Positions 49,941 through 62,329 of a stretch of DNA of 64,000 bases are shown in pieces. The position numbers and the translations under genes were made by a program. The stretch's first letter is position 1. Every line of letters begins with the position of its first letter. The notes beneath the pieces were generated by a model, which saw only the letters and a list, made by a program, of their open reading frames with translations, was not told the origin of the DNA and did not search any database. This DNA comes from Brachynemurus nebulosus (taxonomy: Eukaryota; Arthropoda; Insecta; Neuroptera; Myrmeleontidae): the NCBI GenBank assembly GCA_035578155.1, contig JAPWDM010000043.1, positions 673,001-737,000 on the forward strand, given 5' to 3'.

Positions 49941-52054
49941 TATTTTTATACAGTAAATAATTTTTTTCATAAGAACAAAAGAAAACTATTCCCCTCACAG
50001 AACGCTATAGAAGCAGTGTACATATAAAATCTGTCGTTCGTAAGGTGTAAAGGTGCGGATCTACCAAGCCCGCAAACTGTTTGCAAATGTTTGTAAATGT
50101 TTGCGAACACAAAATTTTTTTGGTGGAGACGATCGTCACGAATGTTTGCAATTGTTTGCTAATGTTTGTCAGTGTTCCGACCAAAGTCGGTACATCAAAG
50201 GGAATTCGTTGTTTGGTGCGTTTTGTGTTTTTCTAGTGGAAACAATATGTAATATGAAATGCATACGAACAACAAACATATATCCATATTATGTATAATT
50301 ATTTATCGTTTTATGTTATTTTATTGTAAATATAACAGCAACAGTTAATCAAATTTTATAAATCAAAACCAGAAATATGGCAAACTACCAATAAATTTTA
50401 TTATTATCATCAAATTAAAAAGCAGGATGCGTGGAATTGTCTACTCTCACCGTTCAGAAGTGAGAAGGCCAAAGAAGAAGGCTGTGCGTACTTCGGGAAT
50501 TATTTTGTTAATTAACTGCCACAAAATTCGAAAAAGACACATAAGGCTTTTGTAAGAATCACTTGTAGCTAAAAAACATTATCGCTAGTCTAACTTCTAC
50601 GGGTATACAGTCTCTGTAGTTGATATCCCATTTACAAATTTTTGGGCTAATTTGGGAAATTAAAAATTCTAAATCTTCGGATGACATACGGTGACAATTT
50701 TGAAGGTCTGTTTTTAAGTCTGTTAATAACTGCATAGAACTTCTTATTTAAAAAAAAAATAGATATCCAAAAGGACCCCTCCGGATAAGATAGATGAATC
50801 TGCCTAAGGTCCAACCTGGGTCAGGGGTACCATGGTAGGGTTGACCCTTGTACATGTATTCCATAGCTGCAATATTAGGTCAAGGTTGCTTTGCGTTTTC
50901 GAGTTGTACCAAAATGTTCAATTTTGGACTTTTCCCGATTTTCCACTTTCCCTCTGCTAAGTGCATAAGTATTATATACATGCATGTAGGGTTCTAAGAG
51001 CTCCATAAAACAGTGCATACAGCTCTCCAAAATACGCTGTTTAGAAGAAGATATTTGCAAAAACTTTTAAATGACCTATAAAAACACACAAAACGCGACC
51101 TTGGACCAAAATGAGACATAGATTTTTGAAATCTACGCCTTTAAATTAGTAAATATATGTCTAAAAATGTTTCTCACAATTGGGCCAAGTAAGGCTAATT
51201 TAAGGATTTAAATACAAGGGCTCTAGTGACACTCGGTGTTGCAGCTGCCTGAGTGGGCTTGTTTAGTCATAAAATATGGCGACGCCTTCCTCTCACCCTT
51301 AAAAAAAGCAAGCGTGTGCGATTAAGGGTCATTACCAGTGTTTTCATTAGTAGGGAAAGGTCTAACAAAATATCATAAATCAAAAAACATGACTTCCGTC
51401 GCAAAAATGTAAACTGAAAAGTTAAACACAAGTTATCCTTGAATTCTTACCGCAATTATTGAACAGTTTTGTTAAAGACACATCCTTCTTAAGGTTTCTT
51501 GCTCCCAACTTATCTTAATCCACATTTAGCGAGCCATGCCATTGTCCAAGAGGTAGGGCGAGGACCTATTGAGTGTGCTTTTTTTAAATTTTTGATGTTT
51601 TGCAAGACTTTTCCAGCAGAAAACACTGGTTATGAGATTTTATCACGCACAGAACACGTGCTTTTACTTAAAATGACAGGAAAGCTTAGTGATTTTCTAT
51701 GGCTGGATAAAGCCATTAAAACGACTATAAAGCCGCGTGTCTAGAGCTCCTTGCATTTACAAAGCATTTTCCCTGGTACAACTCGAAAACATAAAGCTAG
51801 TTTGCTTCAGTATTGCCAGATATTTTTGGTATCTTTTTACTAATTCGAAGCTATATTCTGTTACCTGGCCTATGTATGTCAGAGTAAAATAAGAATTTTA
51901 ACAATATCACTCCCATCTAAATTGTTTCAGACGCTTTTCCATGCTTTTTAGTGGTTGTGAAGAGTGTTTGTCTGTCTACCCCACTGGTTTTTCTACGACG
52001 TCAACTAGCCTGTATTACTCAGAGTAACGTAAGGATTCTAATGATACAATCGAC

Positions 52055-54560
52055 CAGGGGTGGCCATAACATGGCTCGCGAGCCGCTTGCGGCTCGCGAG
52101 TTGATCTTGTGCGGCTCTTTAATGCATCTCGAAAATTTGTTTTGATAGGTTTATTTGAAATAAGAAAAAAATCTAAAATTTCGCACAAAAAAAATCAAAT
52201 AACGATCTTTTTCAACAAGAAAAACAATATTTCTGATAACTTTTGAGTAAAGTATGTAGGTACATACCTACATAAAAAAGATCGTCATTTTAACTCGTAT
52301 CTCAAAGTTGTAACAGCGTCTGCAGCGCCAACAGTGGAGAGGAGAGGGGGTGTCTCTCTCTCTCGCCCCGAGCTGTTGTCTTGCCTGTGTCAGTATTAAC
52401 CCAGTAACAGAACTAGTAGGTGCTGTCTTGTTTTTATTTTTTTTACCTGTGCAGTTGCGTTGTTGAAACCAGCCATTTGTGTTAATTGTGGGCAGTACGA
52501 TGGTATCCAGGAAGCGTAAATATGGAGAGGAGCATGGAGATTTTAACACGGAATGGGAGGAAGAATTCATGTTTGTAGAGAGAAACGGAAAGTCAATGTG
52601 TCTTTTATGTCAGATGACGTTGTCTCAGTTGAAGGGCAGTAACCTAAACGCCACCATGACACTAACCACAGTGAATTCAAAACAAAATTTCCTATCGGTT
52701 CTGAGTTAAGAAAAACCAAAGTGAAATCACTAAAGGAAAAATTACATGGTCAGAGTATGGTTATGTCAGTTTTTACCAAAGAATCAGGTTTGACAACCGA
52801 AGCTGGCTTTGTCTTATGGCTTTTAACATCGCAAAAGCAAAGAAACCTTACACTGACGGGGAGTTTATCAAGAAAAATATGGCACAAGTTATTTCTATTT
52901 TCGATCCCGAAAATAAGAAACTGCAAAAATTGGTGGATCAAATGCCCGCTAGTAGGCACACAATGGAAAGACAAGTTTCTGCGCTTAGTGGCGACATATT
53001 GAATAATTTACAAAAAAAATATAAAGGAATGTTCTGCAATAAGTCTAGCCTTGGACGAGTCTACCGATATTAAAGATAAACCACAGTTAGCAATATTTGT
53101 GAGATATGTATCAAAAGACTTTGAAATCGTGGAAGAGCTCTTAGACCTAGTTGCATTGAAGGATACTGTTCGTGGTTGTGACATTAAACAAGCCCTGGAT
53201 GATGTTTTGAAAAAAAAAACTCAGTGTCTATCGAGAATATTGTTAGCATTGCTATCGACGGTGCATCATCAATGACAGGAAACAAACAAAGACTTATTGG
53301 GCTTTTAAATGCTGACAAATCATATCCTCCTTTTGTACCTGTACATTGTATCATTCACAGAGAACATCTAGCAGCTTAAAGTAGTTCTTAAAGTTGTAAA
53401 CTACATTCGTTCAAGTGCTAAAACACACAGACAATTTAAATCCTTCATAGAAGAGCTGGATAATGACGACCTTCCTGATGATGTATCTTGGTATTGCTTG
53501 GTGAGATGGCTATCAGTCAGCAATGTTCTTGGCAGATTTTTTCAGTTGCTTGAATCCATTAAACAATTTATGAAAGAAAAAGGAAAATCTTTTCCAGAAC
53601 TTGGTGATCCACAGTGGTTGTTAGATTTAAGCTTTTTTACAGATGTTGTTGAGCATTTGCAGCAGCTGAACATGTCACTACAAGGTAGAGAGAAGCTTAT
53701 TTCTGATTTAGCACAGAGTGTATTTAGCTTTAATAGCAAACTGGGACTTTTTTAGAGAGATCTTGAGACCAAAACGTTCGCTCATTTCAAATGTTTAAAG
53801 AAAACTTCTGAAAGCCTTATTGACGATGACGTCCAGATTGAAATAAAAGATTATTTATGTAAATTGACCGGTCTTGCTGAAGAATTCAATGACAGATTCA
53901 CTGATTTGAGAAAACTGAAAGTCTTTTTCCTTCCTAGACAACCCTTTTGCTATTGATGTTGTAGGTGATGACTGTCCTCTTTCATCTCCAATAACAAAGG
54001 ATGTAGCAGCAGTAGAGTTATACTTGAACTGCAAGAAGACGAAGCGTTGAAAGGACTGAAAAAAATTAGCGGTTCCACTGTTGAATTTTGGAAAAACGTT
54101 CCAGCAGAGAAATATCCACTAGCAAAAGAATGTTCTAAGAGACTGATTTAAATTTTTGGAACTACTTACGCCTGTGAGTCTTTGTATTCAACAATGAAGT
54201 TTATTAAATCCAAGTATCGATCTGAACTAGCTGATGAACACTTAACTGAACTCGTGCAAACTGCGCTCACCAGTTATGAGCCAGATTTCAAACAGCTTAC
54301 GGCCAAAATGAACACAAGAAAAAGTACATCTCAAAATTAAGTTTTAGATACCTGGGTATGATGCATGTACTAACTAAAAAAAAGTATGTTTACATATTAC
54401 AATTACATTTTTCATTCTTATGTCATAAATATACTTAGTTTCATAAAAATGTAAAACGTGTATTCATTGTGTGAACCACCAATCTCAGAATGGGGTGGCT
54501 CTCTCCGAATCAGCTTCATGGGATTGCGGCTCCCAAAGGTAAAGGTAGTGGCCACCCCTG
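52055..54560 (+). mobile_element. hAT transposon, near full length
   Basis: It starts CAGGGGTGGCCATAACATGG and ends GTAGTGGCCACCCCTG. The 8-bp flanks are CAATCGAC (52047-52054) and CAATAGAC (54561-54568), one mismatch. A CAGGGGTGGCCA end is classic for hAT elements of the Charlie type. The 2.5 kb interior carries one broken transposase gene in the same orientation. Confidence 0.93.
52500..54340 (+). pseudogene. hAT transposase, GTF2IRD2/ZBED-like type, frameshifted
   Basis: It starts MVSRKRKYGEEHGDF with an N-terminal zinc finger (FVERNGKSMCLLCQ, and HH residues in the next frame). The central region shows NIAKAKKPYTDGEFIKK, then LALDESTDIKDKPQLAIFVR with the first catalytic aspartate. AIDGASSMTGNKQRLIG and PVHCIIHREHLAA follow (second aspartate and CxxH), then WLSVSNVLGRFFQLLESIKQF. 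The C-terminal SLYSTMKFIKSKYRS and ALTSYEPDF lead to a stop at 54338. At least six frameshifts or stops break it. The order and motifs match hAT proteins related to vertebrate GTF2IRD2 and Charlie elements. It is immobile now, but the preserved ends could be mobilised by a relative. Confidence 0.88.
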
Positions 54561-55296
54561 CAATAGACATTTATTTAAATCGGTTCACATGTAGCTGCTG
54601 CCATCTGTCACCTATCAAGGGGTCAATTTTGACCAGGATATCACAGTCAGCACAAAAATGTTAAGTAACTTGTTGTAAACGACTACTTCAGTAACAGTTC
54701 AACCAAAAACACATTAATACACTCGTTTAGGGATTTTTGATAGGGTTCTCATCATATCAGTGTAAAGGTAAGTTGGAGGTAAGGAACCTTAAGAAACATG
54801 TGCCCCTAACAAAACTGTTCAATAACTGCGATAAGCATTCAAGGATAACTTGTATTTAACTTTTCAGTTTACCTTTTTGTGACGGAAGTCATGTTTTTTG
54901 ATTTATGATATTTTGTGAGACCTTTCCATACTGATGAAAACAGTGGTAATGAGCCTTAATTACACACGCTTGTTTTTTTTAGGGCAAGAGGGAGGCGCCG
55001 CCATATTTTATGACTAAACAAGCCTACTAAGGCGGTTGCAACACCGAGTGTCACTAGAGCCCCTTGTATTTAAATCCTTAAATTAGTCTTACTTGGCCCA
55101 ATGTTGAGAAATATTTTTAGACATATATTTACTAATTCAAAGGCATAGATTTCAAAAATCTATGTCTCATTTTGGTCCAAGGTCGCGTTTTGTGTGTTTT
55201 TATAGGTCAGTTAGAAGTTTTTGCAAATATATTCTTCTAAACACGGTGTTTTGAAGAGCTGCATGCACTGTCTTATAGAGCTCTTGGAACCCTACA

Positions 55297-55299
<3 letters not shown>

Positions 55300-55382
<83 letters not shown>
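55300..55382. repeat. (TA)n microsatellite
   Basis: TA run in the right palindrome arm, at the place where the left arm has only ATTATATACATGCATG. Confidence 0.98.
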
Positions 55383-55385
<3 letters not shown>

Positions 55386-55599
55386 CTTATGCACTTGGGG
55401 GGAAGGAAAGTGGAAAATCGGGAAAATTCCAAAATTGAACATTTTGGTACAACTCGAAAACGCAAAACAACCTTGACCTAATATTGCAGTTATGGAATAC
55501 ATGTGCATGGGCGAACCCTACCATGGCAACCCCGACCCACGTTGGACCTTAGGCAGATTCACCTATCTTATCCGGATAGGTCCTTTTTGCTTTCTCTTT

Positions 55600-56780
55600 T
55601 CTTTTTTGATTATAGATTCCTCAAAAATAGAAATTAAACTAGGTCAATCTCTTTCTGAAAAAAAATCACGTGAAGAACCCCTTAAAATAAAATATAATAA
55701 AAAAAGAAAGCACGTTTTTTGAAAACAGTACCTGAACTAATAGTGCATACTCCATCTCCTTTTTTAAGTTATTAATGTATATTTCTTATGAAAACGTGTG
55801 ACAATAAATTTTATATATTCAATAATATTTAAATTTTAGTTTATTTTCTGACGCGTAAGTTTTGCTATCAAATTCTGATATATTTTTTCTGTGTAATTTT
55901 TAATAATTTTTTTCAATTTTAATGTTATTTATAATTCTCTTCGGTTTTAAATTTTTAAATTTTATATTTTTTATTAATCATTTTTAAATTTTAATATTAG
56001 TATTATTTTTTATCTTTTGTATATAATTTTTAATTTCTTGTACATATTTTACGGCCGAAAATTGGCAAAAATGCATTAGCCATGTACTTAAAGAAGAAGA
56101 AAATATGTGGAATTTAGATGAAAAAGTGGACAATGTAACAGACCGTTTCATTATTTCGGTAGATGACATTTCTTTAGAAGAAATTTCAGACAGTGAATAA
56201 ATTTGTATAAAAAAATTGAAATTACTGTACATATTTTTGTGATTTTTATAAATTATATAATTTCACCACTTTTGTATATTTTTGTAACTTTTATAAATTA
56301 TATAATTTCACCACTGTTGTATATTTTTGTAAATGTTATAAATTATAAAATAAATAAATTCTAAACTATATAAACGTTCACTAATAAAATCAAAAATATA
56401 TAAATGAAAATTAATTGCATTTAATAGTATTCATATAATTACACAGTAGCATACATAATGCAATTCAAAAATAAATATTTTTTTCCGTAGTACGCACTCG
56501 AGTATACAAGGTAAAGTTGTCATTTTCAAAAACATGTACCAAACGAGTGGTTCGTTGACCTAGTTTAATTCCTATTTTTGAGGACACTATAGAGATTGTT
56601 ACGAACGACATAGTGCTAACAAGAAGTTCTTTACTTGGAGTCATTTTTTATATGTGATATACATATTATGTATTAATATAGAAATATAAAAATACGTGGA
56701 ACAGCTACAAACATTCGCAAAAGGATTATCGTTTGTAACTGTTTATTCAGTGGAGACAGTATGTTCGCAAACAGTTAAAA
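55600..56780. other. AT-rich stretch, no recognised gene
   Basis: A 40-bp tandem duplication near 56240-56340 (TTTGTAACTTTTATAAATTA) is present. Short frames are unconvincing. Confidence 0.45.
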
Positions 56781-56859
56781 ACAATTGCAAAGATTTGCAA
56801 ACAATTACAAACGTTTGAAGCAAATGTTTTCTTGGTGGATCTGCACCTTAATGTTGTGC

Positions 56860-58500
56860 AATTTACACCGCTTCTAATTTAGTCTCTTACTGTTCGTCAT
56901 GAGGGTCACATTGATCTTAGATTCATTGTTTTTTAATCAACTCGTGAAATTTAAACAGGAAAAAATATGAAGTGTGTCGTACTTAACAAGGAGAGGTTCC
57001 GGGTTGGGAAATTCACTTTTGCATGAAACTTGGAATATTAATAGTATACCTTTATGGTGTGAACATAGTAAAATAGTAAAACGCATCAGCCAGTCATTTT
57101 CGAAAAAAAGCCCTTAGAGTTTTAAAAATTCTTTTAATGTCTTTTATACGAATTTAGTATGGTGTTCAGTTAGAGCCAAATTAGCTCAATGGTTAAAAGA
57201 GTCGCTCCGTGTCTTGAGGTCACGGGTTAGAGACCGAGTCCATCCAGTGATTTTTTTAATTTTTTTTTTTATTTAGTTTTAAATATTATAGAAATTAATA
57301 ATATAATATATAAATGCTAATTGTCACAATGTAAATAATTTATATTTGAAAATTAATGTTTAATTTTGCAATATATATATTACAACGAAAATTTTATTTG
57401 TAACAATAAAATATAAGTATGAAATTACTGTATGAAATTACTGTTGGCATTAAAATCATTAACATTAATTTTTATAGCTGTTATACTCCAAGTATAGGGG
57501 TAGGTTAATTCTAGTGAATTCTAGGTAGATGGTCGGCTGACAAAAACCAACGCTTCTCCTGCTCCGCTCTCTCCTGCTTGTACATTACGTCTAATTCAAC
57601 ACTCTTAAAGCCAGTCCGAATTCTCTTTTATTTGGCAACAATCCTCCGAAAGACATTGAAGAATCTGTACAACTTAACATTTTTAATAATAACTCCAAAA
57701 GAAGATAGGAGCCTTGGGAAAGAAATAAAAATTATATTTTAATAACTTTAATAAGACTTAAACTAATCAGTTTATAATTTCGGTGTATATGGACCTAAAT
57801 AATTTAAAAAATTAAGGCTTAAAACTTTATTGACCAGTGCCTCCACATAATATAACTGTTGTTAGAAAAGGTATTTTTCACTTGCAACTGAGTAAATTCA
57901 AAAGCGATATATCAATTTACTATGAATCAATTAATTAAACCAACGAAATAGCAAAAGGCAGTAAACTCGTTTTGACTATAAAGGCTCGTTTTGGTTTTTT
58001 GTCTGTTAATGTTTTGTTAAATTTATAATTTCGATATCGTATTGGACAAGTTTGAAATACGAAATACTTATGTACCTAGATAAGTAAGATACAATAAAAC
58101 AAGAAATTATAATTTAACATGTTCTGCGATACAAATAAATTCTACATACCTACAACAAAATTATTCATTAGCCTGAATAAATTACTTTCAATTTCGTTTA
58201 CAATATATAAAAAATATCAGTTACAAATTTGTTAACCTAATTATGTTTAAACGTATGTTTATTATACGTACGTAAGGTATGTTTATATTAATTATGAATA
58301 TTAAATACCTTCCTTATAATGTAGGAATATGTATAATGTATTGTAATATATAACATATTTTTACGATAGTGAGATTTATTATAGAAGTACATGGAAAATA
58401 AAAGAAATTCTTGAAACGTATTTGGGTGACAAGAATTTGTCGGGCTTACTTTAAATGCACCGAAACTTTACTTTAAAGGAACACCCACTTTTTTCTTGCA
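56860..58500. other. AT-rich stretch with one tRNA-like unit
   Basis: Apart from the tRNA-like unit at 57174-57248, no gene, RNA or bounded repeat was recognised. Confidence 0.45.
57174..57248 (+). ncRNA. tRNA-like SINE head
   Basis: The A box TAGCTCAATGGTTAAAAGAG is good. The B box GGGTTAGAGACC has lost the canonical TTCGA. The 3' CATCCAG is followed by a T-rich tail from 57252. Degenerate tRNA-derived SINE, not a working tRNA. Confidence 0.5.
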
Positions 58501-58521
58501 ATAAACTTATATAATCTCATA

Positions 58522-59384
58522 TAAGGTAACGGGCCTAGTTTCTGACCTTTTAAGAGTGACGGCTGAGGTTAAACGACAGTAATAAATATAAGTTTCAACT
58601 TAAGAGACAATTAATAATTTTATCAACTAGTTTATGGCTTTCAAAATAAAGCCATACAAGTAAAATAATTATTTGAATTGAATTAATAATTTAAATTAAT
58701 GTTTTAAAAATTGACAAAAAGGACCCAGTTTCTGACCTTCAAAATTTCTCATGTGACAGTTTCTGACCCTGACAGTGGCCTAGTTTCTGATTCTTAAATT
58801 TAAAAATACAGTTTTTTAAAATTTAATTTATAAATAATTTTTTATTGATAAAAATGAATGTTTAATGTAATACGTTATGAAAAATAACAAAAACTAATCG
58901 AAGATAACTATAAATAACAAAATAACTAACAAAAACTGGTTAGAATTTAACTGGGCCATACCACTTTGGAAGTGAGCCTAGTAATTGACCCTCATATTTC
59001 AATAATAAAAATCATTCTAAGGTATTTTATAAATATTTTAAAATAAATTTTAAACAAATATTAACCTGCTCATATATTTTTAATTAAGTTTTCATACTTA
59101 CACGATGAATATTGCACAAATCAAAATGAGTACTTTGTAACATAAACTGTTAAGAAACTACCAAAAAAATAGTGTTTACACACATTTTAAACTTAAAAAT
59201 TTTTTTTTATTTAGTTAATATATTCTAAACTTTTTAAATTGCTGTTCATTAGACACAGAATAGATTACTTTAAATTAAGAATTTATTTTTTTTCTTATTT
59301 AAAATATAGTTTTTTTATTAATTTATAACAAAGTTGAAAAGTTCAGAAACTGGGCCAGGGTCAATTACCGGGTCTTTTACCTTA
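58522..59384. mobile_element. TA-flanked MITE with AGTTTCTGACC motifs
   Basis: The ends are TAAGGTAACGGGCC and, complemented, TAAGGTAAAAGACCCGG, flanked by TA. The motif CCTAGTTTCTGACC or a close variant occurs at 58534, 58724, 58756, 58779 and 58978, and twice in complement at the right end (59341-59375). No coding region is visible. Confidence 0.65.
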
Positions 59385-59407
59385 TATCTACACTGTTAAA
59401 TAGCAAT

Positions 59408-59542
<135 letters not shown>

Positions 59543-59544
59543 AA

Positions 59545-60140
59545 ATTATATGTATCTCTTTTTGTGATGAACTTAAACTTTTGGATGAGTAGCACGGACG
59601 ACTTGAAAATTTGTTCACCGTTAAAAGTTTTGCTATTACATATGGGGCAGAGCCTACATTAAATTCTTAATACCCGCTCCAAGAAGAAATGCTAATATTT
59701 GAACATTTGAAACCATGTAGGTGCAGACAACATGGGGTTCTAGTAGTAATTATTATACCGACTATTTCAAAGAACAATATTCCCTCCAGTATGTCAAATA
59801 GATAATTTTTTGAAAATAAATTGTTGTGTCAACTTAAATCCTCTGTCTATTGTAGTTTTCAAGTAATTTAGCAAAACTGAAATTTTAGCCTAATTTTTAA
59901 AGGTAGTTTCATCCCTTATATAGCCATAGTGACAACTAAATAAATAAAAGTCGGTTATTTTGGCTTGTACTACACATACATATATACCAATCTCATCTAA
60001 ATCTGGGACTGGCATTAGATAACCTTTACTTATTATATATAGTACTTACGCTGTGTAATAATTATTGTAAGCAAAATTGATTGTAATCAATTTTTAAATT
60101 TTTGAGTTTCAAAACTGGAGGGAGTGTTTCACATATTGAA
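59545..60140. other. No recognised feature
   Basis: AT-rich, with no motif or repeat partner seen. Confidence 0.45.
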
Positions 60141-60147
60141 ACATTTA

Positions 60148-60656
60148 GGCCGGATTCACATTAACGCTCCGCTCTCGGTACGCTCCCGCTCCACTCTCGC
60201 TCCGATATAATCTTGTTGTATTCACATTACAGTGCTGATAACATGCTGGTACCTCTTCGTTCTCCATTCACACTATAGTGTCACTCTCAATCCACTCTCG
60301 CTCTGATAATTTTTTTTTCCATTTTTTGAACACTATTAGGAGCGCATATCATAATACAATATATCTATTAGTTAATTAGTATGTAATATGTACAATAATT
60401 TACAAATAAATGAAGAAGGCCGAGAAACGTAGCGGAGTGGAATCGAAAACGTGTTCACACTATCGATATAGGTCTAATATCGTTTCGATACCGCTTCGAT
60501 AAAATATTATCTGAGTGGTATTGTTATTGGAGTGATATTGAAGCGAGAGCGAGTGATGATGTAAATACAGTCATTGCTTCTTGTGTAAGAATATTTTACT
60601 GAATCTGGAGCGTAGCGATATCGTACCGAGAGCGGAGCCTTAATGTAAATCCGGCC
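60148..60656. mobile_element. MITE with TTTA duplication (PIF/Harbinger-like)
   Basis: TTTA flanks both ends (60144-60147, 60657-60660). The inverted ends are GGCCGGATTCACATTAACGC and, complemented, GGCCGGATTTACATTAAGGC, continuing to TCCGCTCTCGGTAC. Internal CGCTC and GAGCG motifs are abundant. PIF/Harbinger elements duplicate TWA and often start GGCC, so that family is the best guess. Confidence 0.8.
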
Positions 60657-60660
60657 TTTA

Positions 60661-61120
60661 AGTTATTAGGCAGTCACTTCCTACGTAATAATGATCTTTC
60701 AGTTTGTTTTTTGTTTTGGAATAGAAAATTTAAGATTCTGTAAGAACTTGCAATAATTACCATTAACGTTTGCGGTAAGGTAACTAAAAACTACGGAATC
60801 AGTCAAAACAAAAATTATTTTCACGCTAGATGGGAAACTACGTATGTATGTACCATTGTACCACGTCTTATTGACTTCGCGTTACAAGAGGCTTAAAATT
60901 AATGCAAATTAACTAATTTGTACCGCGTTAAGGTGTATCCAGACCAATGCGCCGCATAGTGCAGAATGCTCGTGAACGTTCGCGATCAAAATTTGCTTAT
61001 TAACTAGACAGCTAAAAACAACGTTAAGCAATATGTACTTCATAAAATCTATTTAAAATAGAAAATGGGAAATGATTTTGCTAGAATATTATTAAATAAA
61101 AAAAGGATATGAAAAATATA
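60661..61120. other. No recognised feature
   Basis: Nothing supported by motif or repeat comparison. Confidence 0.45.
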
Positions 61121-61127
61121 CCGTGAA

Positions 61128-61579
61128 CAGCGGGGCCCCATCACGGAAGTCGAATTTTTCACTACATCTTCGGTATTTTCAAAATATCTAAATGTGGTTA
61201 AAAGGGTACAGGCGGATTGTCCTTTTGTTGTTTTCAAAACTGATGATAAGTGTCCGGCTGATCAGGGCTTTAAAAAAGAGTTAAGTTTTTAGGCTGAATT
61301 TCAGTAAATTTCAAATTTATTTCGATAGCAGTTAGCAGAAAAAAAATCAACACAATTCGTACCAGGGCATTCCTACCCATGCTTTGCCGCCAATAGTCTT
61401 TGTATTTTATTTTTAAATATTAAAAAAGGACCTTAAGTAGTGAACTGGAAGATTAATGTCTTTTTTTAGTCGAATTTTTCAACTGAACAAACAGCCTATA
61501 CGATAAGAACGGGACGAGGCGAGAGTAGGGACGCTATCCGTTTTCGGACCCGTAGAACACGATTCTGAAGAAAAAGATG

Positions 61580-61584
<5 letters not shown>
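61128..61584. repeat. Inverted copy of the 8478-9066 repeat
   Basis: It contains CATCACGGAAGTCGAATTTT, GATGATAAGTGTCCGG, GATAGCAGTTAGCAG and CTATCCGTTTTCGGACCC in reverse order to the first copy and ends at a (TA)n tract. It is about 130 bp shorter. Confidence 0.8.

Positions 61585-61670
<86 letters not shown>
61583..61670. repeat. (TA)n microsatellite
   Basis: TA run joining the repeat on its left to the truncated 5' edge of a LINE on its right. Confidence 0.98.
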
Positions 61671-61673
<3 letters not shown>

Positions 61674-62141
61674 AAAATGTTGTGTAATAATAAACTAAAC
61701 AAAAAAATAAGAGTGCGGTTCTTGAAAGCATATGTATGGTCTGTGTTACTTTACGCGTGTGAAACCTGGACATTAACTGATGCAATAATCAATAAATTAA
61801 ATGCATTTGAAATGTGGTGCTTTCGACGAATGATGAACATTAAATGGAATGATTTTATAAGTAATGATAAAGTGTTAAGAATAATCCAGGAAGAAAGATC
61901 ACTGGTAACTACTATTAAAAGAAGACAATGTTCATATTTCGGGCACCTAATGCGTTCTGAAAAGTTTCAAGTTCAACAGCTGATACTAACAGGAAAGTTA
62001 GAAAAAAAACGAACTAGAGGCAGAAAACGTACGTCCTGGGTCGATAATATCACAAGATGGACAAAATCCAAATTTACTGAAATACTGAGGAGTGTGAAAA
62101 ACAGAATACTGTGGAAGAAGGTGGTATCCAACGTCCTCTAG
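61668..62141 (+). pseudogene. C-terminal part of a LINE reverse transcriptase protein, 5'-truncated
   Basis: The 157-residue frame reads KKIRVRFLKAYVWSVLLYAC, ETWTL, MWCFRRMMNIKWNDFISNDK, RRQCSYFGHLMRSEK, GKLEKKRTRGRKRTSWVDNI and ends WKKVVSNVL. This is the post-polymerase part found in RTE/BovB-like and related insect LINEs (LLYGCETWTL, FRRMLRIKWTD, RRxxYFGHxxR, GRxRxSWxDN). The frame is undamaged, so the insertion may be young. The catalytic FADD region is missing: the copy is cut at the (TA)n tract. After the stop, CATCATCATCAT leads straight into a second (TA)n, matching the simple-repeat tails of RTE elements. Confidence 0.85.
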
Positions 62142-62163
62142 AGGATATGGAACTTTTCATCAT

Positions 62164-62329
<166 letters not shown>

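Larger units (their letters stand above)
50766..55590. repeat. 4.8 kb palindrome with ~750-830 bp arms
   Basis: The arms are 50766-51510 and 54765-55590. Shared landmarks include GGCAGATTCACCTATCTTAT, GACCAAAATGAGACATAGAT and ACACTCGGTGTTGCA or their complements. The right arm is longer because of (TA)n at 55300-55382. The loop (51515-54760) contains a hAT transposon and about 740 bp of other sequence, including an unassigned 81-residue frame (51499-51744). Confidence 0.85.
50050..56849. repeat. Outer inverted pair enclosing the palindromic hAT block
   Basis: AAGGTGCGGATCTACCAAG (50050) is complementary to CTTGGTGGATCTGCACCTT (56831-56849). Both are followed inward by GTTTGCAAATGTTTG-like repeats. 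They may be the ends of one 6.8 kb element or two copies of one MITE in opposite orientation. No matching target duplication was found. Confidence 0.55.

Noticed and set aside
52750..52974. Minus-strand frame in the hAT element
   Set aside because: Antisense shadow of the transposase gene; likewise 53542-53739 and 52268-52570.
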